The notes under the pieces: generated by a model | The model's input: the letters and a program-made list of their open reading frames with translations, nothing else | Told to the model about the DNA's origin: nothing | The model's database searches: none | In this document: positions 49,801-62,125 of the stretch, piece after piece | Numbering within the stretch: position 1 is the stretch's first letter | Layout: every line of letters begins with the position of its first letter | Program-made: the position numbers and the translations under genes | Assembly (NCBI GenBank): GCA_944989445.1 | Contig: CALYLW010000054.1 | Span: 1,612,654 to 1,676,653, forward strand | Length of the DNA: 64,000 nucleotides | Source of the DNA: Ampullaceana balthica | Taxonomy: Eukaryota > Mollusca > Gastropoda > Lymnaeidae | Reading direction: 5' to 3'

Positions 49801-52800
49801 TTACCGTAGTTACAACTATCGAACAACCGCTTACACTCATCTTTAAAAATATTTAGGCTTAAGTCTTCGGAATTTAAATAATTTATTTAGCTGCAACTTC
49901 AATAAGCCCGTAATAGCTTTTTACCCCGGAGTTCGTTTTTGTTGTGTTAGCAACGGTGTCTTCAAATCGCTTTCTCCCTATTCTGGTATCTAAATAATAT
50001 ACAGGTCATCACTTTTAGTCTACTTCGCCTACGGCTAAGGAATGCTTTTTTTTTAATAAAATTTTAATTTGCTTAGTTGTCGAAGCACTGTACGGTCAAA
50101 GGTCACGGCTATTACTACAGCGTTCTAAGTGAACTCAAAGGGGCGGGGAGGGGGGGACAATTTATGGAGTTTTCTAGTAATGGGATAATGAGGGTGGTGG
50201 GGGGGGGGAGGCTAGACAGGTCTTTGATGTTTATGTAAAAGGAAGCCTCTTGCTTTGACATACCAATACAAGACCGTGAGAAGAGAGACCTCCCCTCCCC
50301 CACTGTTATACATCTACAGTCGGTTGGGGGGGGGAAGGAACATTTTTCTTTTTAAATTGGGTCAGAGCATGCCTTGGAACATGGCGAGTGTAGCTAAACC
50401 CCACCCTATTGGGTGGGGGGGGGAAGGATCGTCGTGTGCGCAGCGAAATACAATAATTATGGCAAGTTAACGAGTGAAACATAATATGGTATTTAAATAA
50501 ATTCCATCTTAATATGACCGTTTACTCCGTTTTATCAGGACTTAGTCGGTATATTAGCTTATTACCAGGAGTTAATTTTATGTTGTGTCACGGCAGAATA
50601 CCAGAGCCAACACGCGAGCGAACGTGACATCAAAATCAAAGCGTTTTCTTAATAATAATAATATTCTGGTCTATAAATATAAAAATACACGTCATCACTG
50701 TTTGTGGAGTTCGCTAGTGACTGATTTTTAAAAAAAATGTATTCGCTTAGTTACCAAAGCATAGTACCAGAAGTAACAGCGCTGAGCAAGCGGGCTGTGA
50801 CGTCACCAGCAGACCCTGGTGAGGCAGAAAATTGGTCCCTTCCCTTGGTTATAAAAAAATCATAGCTAACATTTTCAAAAGCTGGTCATGGGGATCGAGA
50901 TAACCAACGTTAAGTGGTAAATTTGACCCTTTTTTGTGCTCGTGTAATGAGGTTTCGGCGACTTAAAAAAATCGAATTAAACGACGAGAAAATACTAAGA
51001 CAAAGAGAGAATTTGTTTGTTCCAAAAAAAACGTCGACATAATGGGGTGGGCGAGGTAACCGAGCTCGAGTTAAGTGGGTTCGACTGTACTTATATTATA
51101 ATGGTTTGATCCTTAAAAGATTTTTTTAATATTTTCTTTTCCATTTGTTTAAACTTTGAATAAAAAATTTTTCCAGACCAATATTTCCAATAACAACAAC
51201 AAATACTATCTGATTCAACTGCTTCAAGACTCTAGCAAGAGCTCTTACCACGTGTGGCAGAGATGGGGCAGAGTGGGTTACAACGGACAGACCAATTTGG
51301 TCAACAGTGGAACAGATCTAGAGACAGCTATGAAAGTCTTCATCAAAAAGTAAGACAGGAAATAATAAATTTGGGATAGCCTCACCTATTTAATTTCTTT
51401 TAGACAATAAATTCATGAAAAGGGAAGTAAATCATCATAATGATTATCTTTTCGCATTCCATTTCAAAGTTTGTTTCATTTCTCATTGATCCTCATAAAT
51501 AAAACATGGAGCTTAAGATAAGTTTGCATAAATTTGTCTTCAATCATTCATACTTTTTTTAACCTCCTTATTTTAGGTTCAAAGACAAAACAGGAAATGA
51601 CTGGAGTTGTAAAGATTCTTTTGAAAAAGTACCTGGAAAATATGACTTGCTCAAGATGGACTACTCAGCAGAGGTAAATCCTCGTCTATTTGTAAACATT
51701 CTCTCATTTTGTTGTATTGAAAATATTTACTACGAGACCACCTGTCCAAGTTCACATGAAATGATTTTTTCTGTCCAGGATATGTTCTGTGCCTCTATCA
51801 ACTTTATAAATTCACTTGTTCAGATATAAAATACCCTTGTTAAACAAATTTAGAAATGAAAGAAATGTGACTTGATCTCAACCTCTCACCCCCCCCCCTT
51901 CCCCCCACTATTGTCTGAATATGACTTTTTAAAAGCAATAGAATTTGATAATTATCTTTATTGATCCGATGAATGATTAGGGCCAAGATCAAGTTGATGC
52001 TCCTCAAGTCAAGGAGGAAGGCGCCGAAGAGACGAAAGTACCAGACTCAAAACTTGACAAAAAAGTTCAGGTAGAGACCGTAGTGTAGCCCTGTAAATAT
52101 GGACAAATGTCTTGCTTTGCTGCGGCTTGTTTTAGTTTTTTTTTCCACTTAACATCAATTTGATTATGTGAATGTTCAAGTGGGTCAGGCTATGGCTACT
52201 CTACTTACAAGATTTTATGTTGTCATAGATTTAAAACCACTGAAATTTAATTGTTTGTTATCTTCCAAGGAATTAATCCAGCTGATATGTGATGTGAAGT
52301 CAATGGAAGATGCTGTGATAGAGATGAAATACGATGCCAAGAAGGCTCCCCTTGGTACATTAAGTCTTTGTTGCGTTTTTAAAGACATCAAATCATTTGC
52401 TGATATTTGTGTTGGAACAACAGTTAAATCTTTCATCAGAGTATTGGACTATGTCCATTTACATTGCCCACAAACTTTTTAAGTGAAAGCATTTTTGAAT
52501 AATAATTTAGATTAATGATCTCATTGTAATGGCTACAGGGGCTATTTAGGTGGTCAATCATCGCCAATGATGATTTAATATCTACATATTAATCATTTTT
52601 TTGTCTAAATAATGAAGTGGCACCTTTTAAGATAAAGTGTGGCATCTATTAATTAGCGATTGTATTTGGCGGTTTTTACCCATTAATCAGCATCAGTTCA
52701 TTTTTACAGTTGGTCACAGTCAGTATAGAAAGCATCATTATTTTGTATCACGCCAGGCAAACTAACAAAAGAACAGATCAAAGCTGGCTACTCTGCCCTG

Positions 52801-55800
52801 AAAGAGATTGAAGGTTTGATTGAGAAGAAAGACTTTGGCCGCAACCTATCAGACGCTTGCAGTGAGTTCTACACCAGAATTCCTCATGAATTTGGGTATG
52901 ATTTAAAATCCGAAAGAGAAATTTTTCCCTGATATCCTGTAGCATAATATCCATTTGCTTCCAGTAAATATTCTATGGCTGTGCAAATCTTATTTGATTG
53001 AAAAAGTATCTCTTAGGGGCCATCCATAAAGCATGTTACGCTCCAGAGGAGGTGTAAGAAAGTGTGACAGGGGGAGGGGGGGTCCGGCCATGTGTGACAT
53101 TACTGTTTTATATTAAATTTTAATTATTTTGTTAATTAAATAAAAAAAATTTGTTCGAAAGTGTGACGTACGTAAATGGTCAAAAATAGCGTGACGTACT
53201 TTATGGAAGGCCCCTTATTTTTAATCATGCAAGAAAGTCATGTTCATAAAGAAATTGTTAAAGACAAATGTTAATGCATGAGGAAAATGGGAAGTAAAAC
53301 AGCTTGTATTTGAACAATGAATGGCATTTTTTGTTGTGGTTTTACACGTAATGGAGTTTTTAAAATGGTTTTTTCATTGTAAACAAATATTTGGTGAAAT
53401 GTTAACAAATGAGTTAATATTAAGGCACGATGCTGAAATAAACTTATTATCTTTATTTGATATTAGTTTTAAGATTTGAAGTAATTGAATGATTAAATAT
53501 ATTTTAATTTATAGGTGATAGATTTGCTTGTGACCTTACTCCATAAATGCACACATATTTTTATGATGTGTTAAAGAAAAAATTAATTTGAAACCAGAAT
53601 TTGTTTTATTGTATATAAGATCTGAGTGTAATCTGTTAGGTTTTTTAATCTATTTCCAGAATGCAGACACCACCTTTAATCAGAACACCTCAGATGGTCA
53701 AACAGAAGATAGAGCTACTTGAAGTAAGGAACTAATTATAACTTGACTCGGTTAGAGAGTTAGACTGTGATCAAGAACTTGCGTAGATTTTTGAAACACA
53801 ATTTGAGTCAATGAAACAAAATAAGTATAGCTTCAGTTTTGATAAGACAATCCAAGGTTAATTTTTTTAAAACTAAGTACCAGTGATTTATTGTTTTATT
53901 ATTAATTTAAAAAAACAATTTTATTCCTTCACACATCCTTGGTAATAATAAAGGGAAATTATTTTGTGTTGTTAAATATTTAATTGGCAAATTTTTTAAA
54001 AACTGAATGAACCACAATTCATAACGTTGGATACATTTTAAAGAGGAACCAGCTGATCTAATATATATATGTAAATCGTTAAGAGAATCATTTAAATATA
54101 CATATAATTCTAATGGCACCTTCCATATTTTATCATCACAAAAATCTCACTTATTGAAGTTTGCCATCATATAAAAACTAACTTCTTCCCTATCAGGCGC
54201 TAGAGGATATAGAGATAGCCATCAAGATGCTCAAAGGTGGTGACATGAGTGAGAATCCCATTGACAGACATTACCACCAACTTCACTGCGGACTGGAACC
54301 TATTGATCACACAGCAGATGAATTTAAGGTATTGATTTTGACTATTAAGAAAATTAAGTACGTAGCATAAAATAAAATAATTTTTTTAAATCTTAATTTT
54401 TCTCCTTTATTACACATATTGATAATTTAAAGTAAACTACAGTTTTACTCTAGAAACTCTTTCCATAATTTACCCATAAATTCCTGTCCTTTTAGTTTAA
54501 TAAAAAGCAACCAGCCGCATGCTACTGATTTACTGCCATGCGAAATTCAATCCTAAAACCTTTGTTGGTTTTTGCCCTTACAATATGCTAATTACTCCCA
54601 AAAGCTGGTGAAAAAGTACCTGGAGCAGACGCATGCCTCTACACACAATCAGTACAAGCTGGAGTTGTTGGACTTGTTCAAGTGTGACAAGGAGGGTCAA
54701 GATGAGACTTTCCAAGACTATGGCAATAGGTAAGTTATAAATCGTAATTTATATGTTGAATCATATGTAATGCAGATTTACATTATAAATGCGACATCTT
54801 TATATTCTTGTATTTTGGTAGATCACAGAATTTTCAAATATTGAAAAAAAGTTTGTATTAGTTGATTACCAAGTTCAATGCTATAGAAACATAAATCAAA
54901 CCCTGAATTAGTTCTTCTATGTGATTGAGTTTTTGTTTCCAAGATCTATTTAAAATGACATTATTCTATTATAGAATGCTGTTATGGCATGGGTCAAGGC
55001 TGACCAACTGGGCTGGAATCCTAGGTCAAGGGCTAAGAATAGCCCCTCCAGAAGCTCCTGTTACTGGCTATATGGTAAGTGGCTTATTAGGAAAAAATAT
55101 CCTGTCAAAAACATTTGCTTTAAAAGTCTTATTTGTATTAAATATAGGATTGATTTGGCTTACAGCCAATGTTCCCTTTTAGCTGCGCAGTTGAGCGGCA
55201 GCGCAGGTATCTTACCGACGCCGCGCAGCAGCTGAGAATTACAAGTGCAGCAAATTTTGTAAAATAGTGCACAGAAAACACATGCTGTGCAACTTTGCAC
55301 ACTAACTTTTTTACTTTGCACACAGACCAACAAACCTTAGAATGAACAATGCTTACAGCCATTCATTTTGGGAGATCCCCCATAGTGACACAATTTGTCC
55401 ATCATGATATGTGAAAACCTTAATTCATCAAAATATTCATTTTGGGAGATCCCCCATAGTGACACAATTTGTCCATCATGATATGTGTAAACCTTAATTC
55501 ATCAAAATATTCATTTTCATTTCCAGTTTGGTAAAGGTGTGTACTTTGCCGATATGTCCAGTAAAAGTGCCAACTATTGCTTTGCAACCAAGACAAAAAA
55601 TACAGGACTCCTTCTTCTCTGTGATGTAAGTAAATTAGTTTTTCAGTTTTTGCATGGATTAAAAAGTTATTTCAAAATAAAGAATGAATTTGGTGCCTTT
55701 AAATTTAACATGAAATCAAATGAAAGAACATCTCTTATTTCAAGTTCAACCTTTTGAGATATCTTGTCAGTGATAAACAGATCCAAAATACTGATGTCTA

Positions 55801-56793
55801 TCCACATCAGTCCTCTAAATAGTGATAAACCAACTTCCGTTGGATGGTAAACCTTACCCCATGTACTGCATAATCTATGTGAAAAATATGGAAAAGCACA
55901 AAAAAATGATGTGATGTAGCCTTACAGTGACTTTATATGAAAATAATCATAAAAATAGTGGTATTTGTACCGAGTGTTCATAATGCATAAAACACACACA
56001 AAATTTATATTTAATAATAACTCTCTGGGCTACGGAAATAGTGTTTGCTCTTATCCAAGCTGCCGTCGATGACTTAAAGCACTTCTTATGATAGAAATTC
56101 AAACTATTTTAATTTCTTTTCTTTTTGTTTTTCAAACATTGAAATTTGTTTGACAGCCATCTTATCTTGTTAATAAAGAACACAAAATTATTTATTTTAC
56201 TTTTTTAATCTGCTATCTCAAATTAATTCTTTAATAATAAATTGAAGTGCTAATATTTGCACTTAAGTCTAAAAAAACAAATTTAAAAGACAAAATTACC
56301 ATTGAGATTTACAATGTATTTTGTCCTCTTTTAATAAAAAAAATCAGGTTTCACTTGGAACAACAAATGACAAACAGGCAGCAGACTACACTGCTGCCAA
56401 ATTACCAAAAGGCAAACACAGCGTGAAAGGAGTGGGTAGAATAGCACCTGACCCAAAAACTTATGTAAAACTGTAAGTGAAATATTTTTACAAATAAAAT
56501 CACTATCGTGCCAAACCAAGGGTGATAAATGTCCATAGGATATTGCATTTCTAGATTCCTGTTTAAAGTTTTTAATTTTCAACATTAGGCCAAAGTTTTT
56601 ATACAGCTCACCAGTGATTAATTTCACACATGTTTCTATCAACAGTCCTGATGGCCTAACTGTTCCTATGGGGAAAGGTATTGACGTGGGCAGTGCCACT
56701 GCCAACACTTTGAACTACAATGAGTTTATTGTGTATGACACAAGACAGATAAGGATGAAGTACTTGGTAAAGGTCAAATTCAACTTCAAGTAG
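43815..56793 (+). CDS. PARP2-like: PARP2-type poly(ADP-ribose) polymerase with two WWE domains (18 exons)
   Basis: Exons: 43815-43848, 47386-47555, 47706-47829, 47930-48139, 48390-48575, 48947-49062, 51177-51349, 51577-51673, 51981-52070, 52270-52354, 52757-52895, 53660-53723, 54197-54328, 54605-54729, 54975-55074, 55527-55625, 56348-56472, 56646-56793. They total 2217 nt, 738 residues, with GT-AG introns and consistent phases. Domains in order: basic start ([12 protein letters not shown]); WWE 1 about 34-100 ([13 protein letters not shown]); WWE 2 about 110-175 ([15 protein letters not shown]); acidic then basic linker 180-245; WGR about 250-370 (WQRWGRVG); helical regulatory domain about 398-520; ART catalytic domain about 530-738. 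The H-Y-E triad is intact: H587 in LLWHGSR, Y621 in GVYFADM, E716 in YNEFIVYD, so it should make poly(ADP-ribose) from NAD+. WGR and helical domains are the DNA-break sensor and autoinhibitory parts of PARP1/2/3; WWE domains bind ADP-ribose chains. Vertebrate PARP2 lacks WWE. Function is nuclear DNA-damage signalling by homology. A possible AATAAA lies near 57179. Confidence 0.92.
44738..44800 (+). mobile_element. SINE 3' end fragment in PARP intron 1
   Basis: The sequence from GGACGCAATAATATTCTGTA to AGATAAGAAAAAATAAG parallels the tail of the SINE near 21510-21560 (GGACGCAACTATCTTCTGCA, GAGCGTCTGTA, GATAAGATAAG). Only the 3' end is recognisable. Confidence 0.5.
45149..46079 (+). mobile_element. 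Helitron-like element in PARP intron 1, with a nested reverse copy
   Basis: It starts near 45149 with TATATATATAATTCTCTTCG, the 5' end of the family, and ends with a GC-rich hairpin (46051-46068) followed by GGGGCGTCTAG and T. At 45442 a CTAGCTGACC plus hairpin marks the 3' end of a copy in reverse orientation, so one element is nested in another or two are fused. A tRNA-like sequence lies inside at 45297. No helicase or Rep coding is visible. Confidence 0.6.
45297..45370 (+). repeat. tRNA-like sequence (pseudo-tRNA or SINE head)
   Basis: GTAGTGTACTTGTTATCACG resembles the D-arm and A box of Val/Asp/Glu-type tRNAs, and GGTCCTGAGTTCAAGCCCCA resembles a T arm with a B box. The acceptor stem does not pair well and the anticodon stem has mismatches, so I treat it as a pseudo-tRNA or SINE head inside a Helitron-like element, not as a working tRNA. 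Confidence 0.4.
49235..51087. mobile_element. Non-autonomous Tigger/pogo-like element in PARP intron 6
   Basis: The ends are inverted repeats: CAGTCGAAACCGGTTAAGTC on the left and, reversed, CAGTCGAACCCACTTAACTC on the right. Each side is flanked by TA (49233-49234, 51088-51089). The 1.85-kb interior holds no recognisable transposase and has several G-rich runs. The terminal sequence resembles the pogo/Tigger type but differs from the element at 57430, so it is a separate family. It accounts for most of the length of intron 6. Confidence 0.8.
53016..53214. mobile_element. Harbinger-like MITE in PARP intron 11
   Basis: A 199-bp element with ends GGGGCCATCCATAAAGCATG and, reversed, GGGGCCTTCCATAAAGTACG. 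It is flanked by TTA on both sides (53013-53015, 53215-53217). Confidence 0.85.
55167..55351. mobile_element. hAT-like MITE (CAATGTTC ends) in PARP intron 15
   Basis: The ends are CAATGTTCCCTTTTAGCTGC and, reversed, CATTGTTCATTCTAAGG. An 8-bp target duplication CTTACAGC lies at 55159-55166 and 55352-55359. A related copy is at 33533-33716. Confidence 0.85.
55361..55515. repeat. 74-bp tandem duplication just upstream of PARP exon 16
   Basis: ATTCATTTTGGGAGATCCCC through CCTTAATTCATCAAAATATT occurs twice back to back and ends just before the acceptor at 55526. The two copies differ by about two bases. Confidence 0.9.
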
Positions 56794-57429
56794 CCAAGTC
56801 CAGTCGTAATTTTATTATATAGCTATTTGATTACAAAAAGTGTCTTCTCTGCACATGATTTTTTATATATTTCTTGTGAGAACTGTTCAAATCTGTTGTT
56901 TTTAAATTGGCTGAAAGTTATTTCTGCTTTGGTAATTAAGTCTGGATTGTTTGGTTTTAACTAAAGTTAATAGGAGACAAACCCTTAGTTCTTTGTTTGC
57001 TTTTTAACAGTGAAATGTATGACTTTTTTTCCCTCCAAATTATCTACTGCTGTTAAAATTTAAAATTACTATCAGAATATCCACCATGTAATTCACTTTG
57101 TCAGTTACACAATTGTTGATGGCAGCAGCTGTTTGTATTTTCTAATAGCTTTCAAGCTAGAGGGTTTCTCCTTTTAAAAATAAAAACTTGTTATGAAAAT
57201 GTTTTACGTATTAAGAAATTTTGATAACACCAACATACCATCTCACAAGTTAGTAATTATACCTATACAAGAATCAGCTTGTGCTTGTACTGTTTTATCA
57301 AAATATTTGAAACAAAATCAGATATTTCCGTCCAACAATGTCATTTTAAAAAATAAGTTAAATGTAAAAAAATCTTTTTTTAAAAAGGACACGCTTTTAT
57401 TTACATATAGAAATTGCACTAAATATGTA
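56794..57429 (+). other. PARP 3' untranslated region and flank
   Basis: AT-rich sequence after the stop. A candidate AATAAA at about 57178-57183 would give a 3' UTR of about 400 nt. Nothing else is recognised before the Tigger element. Confidence 0.45.
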
Positions 57430-60400
57430 GAGTAATTTACCACCTCGCGAACGCCATAAGCTAAAAATAGCACCATTTTTGGCTTTCATGCCCTAGTTAC
57501 TAAACCGTTCGACACAAGGTAAAAACGAAAGTACCTACAAGTAGTATGACAACAAGGCTACTATAATGAGACAGCATTCTTGTATTACAATGCGGGGTTA
57601 GAGTGTAAAGTCCAATTTTAGCTGACCCAGTTAGCTACCGCCTGCCGAACACTTTTTTGCTTAATTTACTTCAAAGCAGACACTTTTACCTCAAAGCAGA
57701 CACAAAACAAAAATCATCAAAGAATCAATTTTTAGTTAATAGAGTCAATAAATAACACTGGAGATGTCAATAATAATGTAATAAACGTTTATTAAAGAAA
57801 TTAGAGCCCGAATCACTTAGATCTATATATACAAAATAATACTATAGGTAGATCTATAATCTATGGTCTAGTCAGGGCAGCAAACAGTGCACACAAAAGT
57901 GCCTTGCTTCAAAGATGCACAATTTTTTGTGCACTGTGCAGCCACACATCACATTGGACCCAAACCTCTGCTCCTCCCCCTTTTTTTCACCCATGACACA
58001 TTCCTTCCAACAAGAGATTCTCTTCTTTATCTAAAGTATCGTCATCTGCAGCCATGTCAAGCTCCATTGTTTGAACCAACTGTGAGTCCTCACTGCTGCT
58101 ATCAGATAGATCTATTACTGGATACTTCTTTACTTTCTTGGACTCCACAATTTTCTTTTTTTTAATCTGCTCTTCTTCTCTCTTGCGTCTTTTTTCTTCC
58201 CTTTCTTGCTCTCTTTTCCTTTTTGTAGCCTCTTTTTGTGCATCCTTTATCTTTTTGCTTTCTTCCCTCTCGATCTTTCTTTTCAGTTTATTTTTTTCTA
58301 TTTCTTCTTTGTCTGCTATTTTCTTTTTTAATGCTTCTCTAAACTCTTCTCCACTGACCAAGTTTGGCATGGTTGGAGCATTTGCTGTTATCTTCTTGTT
58401 TGTATTCCTTCTAACAAAAGCAGGCAGCTTCAAAATGTCATCTACTGTCAAGTTAGCTTTGACTGTGCAGTTTTGGGGTTCTTCTAGACTGCACGTTTCT
58501 ATTAGCCCCACAGCTAAGGCTTGAAACTTGTTAAATTTCTCTTCTTCCTCTTTGATAAGGTTGTCTCCTGCAGTACTTGTCATTGTCAGTTGACAAAATT
58601 TTTTATTAAATTGGTTGCGACCCATTTCATCATATAAAAAGTTTGAATAGTCATGGAGTGCTTTAAGTTGTGCAGCAGACAAATTGGACTTTGGTGGTGG
58701 GGATGATGCAAGTAATGATTCTGGTAGGGAAGATTTGTCAATGATAGACTTATTTACATTCTCAAATGGGCTGTTTTCCTGTATAATGGTCTGGGTGATT
58801 ACTTGTGTTTCATTCACAATCGGTTTTGTCTCAATGAGTGCCTGTGTGTAAGATTCGATTGGTTGTGTCTCAATGATTGCTTCGGTGTAAATTTCTATTG
58901 GCTGTGTCTCAGTGATTGTTACTGTGTAAGATTCAATTCGCTGTGTTTCAGTGGTTGCTACTGTGTCGGATTCTATGTGTTGTGCCTCGATGATTGCTTG
59001 GGTATCGTTTGAGATTGGCTGGGACTCAATCAATTTGTTGTCATTTATGGTGTACAGGTGGTTTTTGATAAAAGGGTCGGCTTTCGTAGGGACTTTATTG
59101 CTGTTGGTGGGTTGGGCAACATTATGAATTCCCAATGGTGTTGAGCCGAATACAGCACTAGGACCAAGCTTCGGGATTGCAGAATTCTATATGGATCATA
59201 TGGTAGTATTCCAGCTGCTTTAAAACTTTGTGCAGCAATGGACGATGTGGTGGCCTTTAGCCATACTGGCTTTAAAACTTTGGCTGGAATAAAGCTATCT
59301 CTTAGCCAAGAATAAAAAATCTGTGCTGTAATCCAGCCATTATCAGACACTTGTAGGAATGCCTCTGGGAAGTGATCTAATAAATTTTTGGACGATATTC
59401 TCTTGTAGGGGTATATTAACAGGGGACTGAGGAAGTGTCCACTTGCACTGGCACATGCAAGAACTGTCACTTGTGACTTCACACCTGCAGTAACATTGTA
59501 CACATGTTTCGACCCCCTGCATGCGATGACCTTCCTGCTTTTGGAATCAAAAGAAAAGCCTGTTTCGTCTGCATTGTAAATGCGAGTGTGGTCACTAAGT
59601 AGACTGGGGTCAATGCTGTCAACACACCATTTTAAATCATTAAACCACTTTTCAATAGCTTTTATTGTAACCAGGGCTCTCTCCTTTCCTAGTGATTGGG
59701 GAGTACGCAGTGTCAATTCAGGATGGCGTTTAAAAAAATTATATAGCCATGATGATGTTGGCATTTCGGTTTTGCTCTTTGAAGTACAATTCCTGGTACT
59801 TAAGATTTGTTTGGCGATTTGCCTCACCTCATCGCCAGTTTTTCCAAAGCCTCGCTTGGCTAGCTCTATTAGCCATTTAGCTAATTTGACCTTCTCTTCT
59901 GGCGTGAGGAGTGTCTGTGCATAGGCTATGACAGGCCGCTTGCCTGTAAGTTTGTCGTGAAGAGTGACAAGTGAAATGCCAAACTCATTTCGAAGCTTTT
60001 CTAATAGAGAGCCGCTTTTCCCTAATACTAGCCAATGCCGCATTAATTACTTCTGGGCTCTGTTTTGTTCGTATGCTAGACATGGCTTTAAATCTGAAAT
60101 ATAATTATATTGTAGATTCTATTAAAATTTTCATTCAAATATAAAATAGGAGTCTAGATAGATCTATAGACTAGACCTAGATCTTTAGCTTAATTTTCCT
60201 ACATGAAAAAGTGTTCGCAACGAAGTAATATACTACAAATAAAACAAATATTTAACTAAATTTTTCTGCAGAATAAAAGTGTTCGGTACGAGGTAAAATC
60301 CAACGTTAAACTTACTTCGTCGCGAACACCCCTTCGAAACGAACATTGCTATTAAAAATCATTGTAAAGTATAACAGCGTGGTTACTGATCTATTTCTAA

Positions 60401-60708
60401 GTGATGATGCAATACCAAACAATTGTGTTTACCAAAGCGAACAGGAAAAGTAGTCTTAACCCGGAAATCAACTTCGTTCTTCCTAGGGACACTGACAGCA
60501 TGCACGGTGCAAGGATCAAAATGTTTACGCACATTTACTCACAAAATAGTGAGTCCCTGCAAACGAAACGATGAAATGATATTGAAAAAAGAACTACTTT
60601 CGACTTACGGGTGTTCGTTTTTGTGTTAGACGGAAAATAAAAATACAGAGAACGCTTTATGAAATAGTGTTCGCTACGACATAGCGTTCGCGAGGCGGTA
60701 ACTTACTC
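57430..60708 (-). mobile_element. Full-length Tigger/pogo DNA transposon (Tc1/mariner superfamily)
   Basis: About 30-bp terminal inverted repeats match: the left end reads GAGTAATTTACCACCTCGCG and the right end reads the reverse complement of GAGTAAGTTACCGCCTCGCG. TA dinucleotides flank both ends (57428-57429 and 60709-60710), the expected target duplication for this superfamily. The interior carries a pogo-type transposase on the minus strand, now broken. The insertion lies about 640 bp downstream of the PARP stop codon. Confidence 0.88.
57987..60083 (-). pseudogene. Tigger/pogo transposase, frameshifted and internally deleted
   Basis: Reading starts at an ATG at 60083 (MSSIRTKQSPEVINAALASI), a psq-type helix-turn-helix. 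A one-base frameshift near 60005 moves it into the frame of NEFGISLVTLHDKL. A CENP-B-like part follows (WLYNFFKRHPELTLRTPQSL), then the DDE nuclease start with the first catalytic Asp in IYNADETGFSF, then LACASASGHFLSPLLIYPYK and DNGWITAQIFYSWLRD. The text then jumps from SFIPAKVLK straight to PVWLKATTSS. In relatives this gap holds the VDGH block and the third acidic residue, so both remaining catalytic acids are deleted. A second frameshift near 59175 leads to a C-terminal tail with about five 13-residue repeats (ETQPIESYT type, about 58800-59030) and a Lys/Arg/Glu-rich end. The enzyme cannot be active. Confidence 0.88.
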
Positions 60709-61115
60709 TATAATACAAAAAACAACATTTTCCCCTAACTGAAAATTGAACCTTTAACCCCCATGTCGGCAATCAATCACGCTTATATTTCGGCCAGCAA
60801 GACTTGATGTTGATAGTACTTTTTAAAGTTATAATAATTGTATCCCTCTAGGGCGAATTGAGGCATGGTTCATTGACGCAAGTGATAATATTTTATATAG
60901 ACAAAAACTAAAAGTGCAATAATTTCAATACGGTACATTCGATCGATCTGAAATTTTGATACAATGCATTGTCATCGAAGATCTATCTGTGGTAAAAAAA
61001 AATTAGATCTCTAGGACCATCAGAAGTGGTATAATTTTACGTTTCAAGTTTTGAAGGAAGGAATGAAGGGTGGATGGATACAACATACAAACATTGTGAC
61101 TTAAATAAAAGCGTG

Positions 61116-61930
61116 TAATAACTTTATCGCAGTGGCACCTGGTCGAAAGGAGCATGAGAAAAATTGATAACGCACATGTTATTTTATCAGTTCATGTAAG
61201 TGTTGTTTTATAAAACATATTTTGATTCTTAATTATAATACTTTAAACACGCCATATTTTTTTATAGGTAAATTTTTACCTATTCATAAATTACCATTCC
61301 ATGCATTCCCGTCTCTGCAATCTCTTTTAATTAATGTTGAAATTTGCAGATGGAAAAAGTTGTTCATTCATTATGCACTTGTATTATTGTATCATGAAGT
61401 CTGGGATGCTTTCATCATCGTAGTAGTAGTAGTCATTTAGATAATTCTTAAATATTCATTTCTTAAACTGATATTTTTTAGATTAAGATATTACAATTCT
61501 TTATAGCGGACAGAAATGTATTCAATTTCATATCAACCTCAGTTTCAGTTATTTCAAATTTAGTGGATTGAATTCCAAAAGTATTGATTATTTTTGGAGT
61601 CTGGTAAAAGAAAATCATGTTCCCAAAAGTAAATATTTATGTTTATATTTAGAAACTTGCCAAATAGCTGCTTTTATTGAAATGTCTCAAACTCTGAGTA
61701 GACATTTATTTCTATAGTACTCACATCTATCAAATTTCTAAAACTCTGAGTAGACATTATATCTATAGTACTCACATCTATCAAATGAATTTGAAATGTC
61801 TGAAATGTGTCATGCTTTATTTTTTAAAAATAATAATGTTGATAGCAGATTGTACTTCATGAACTATGTAGAAATGTGAAGTTTCTAAAATAAACAAAAC
61901 TAAAAATTAATGAGTTGGCATGTTAATGTG
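61116..61930. other. Intergenic sequence without recognised features
   Basis: AT-rich. A 40-bp motif (AACTCTGAGTAGACATTTAT and following) is repeated in tandem near 61690-61780. No gene is seen here or in 62830-63640. Confidence 0.4.
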
Positions 61931-61938
61931 TTCTACAA

Positions 61939-62125
61939 CAGTGCTTCTCAAAGTGGTGGTCTGCGGACCGGTGCCGGTCCGTGGGCTATCCGCTGCCGGT
62001 CCGCAGATGTTCTCATAAAAAAGGACAGAAAAAATTGTCAGTGCAGGGAAAATAGTGCACCGGTCCCTGGTGCAATGGAAAAAATTCCTGCCGGTCCGCC
62101 ATACTAAAAAGTTTGAGAAGCACTG
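61939..62125. mobile_element. hAT MITE, second copy
   Basis: Same family as 42329, in reverse orientation, with an 8-bp target duplication TTCTACAA at 61931-61938 and 62126-62133. Confidence 0.93.

Noticed and set aside
58138..58524. Plus-strand Phe/Ser/Leu-rich frame
   Set aside because: Antisense shadow of the Lys/Glu-rich transposase tail.
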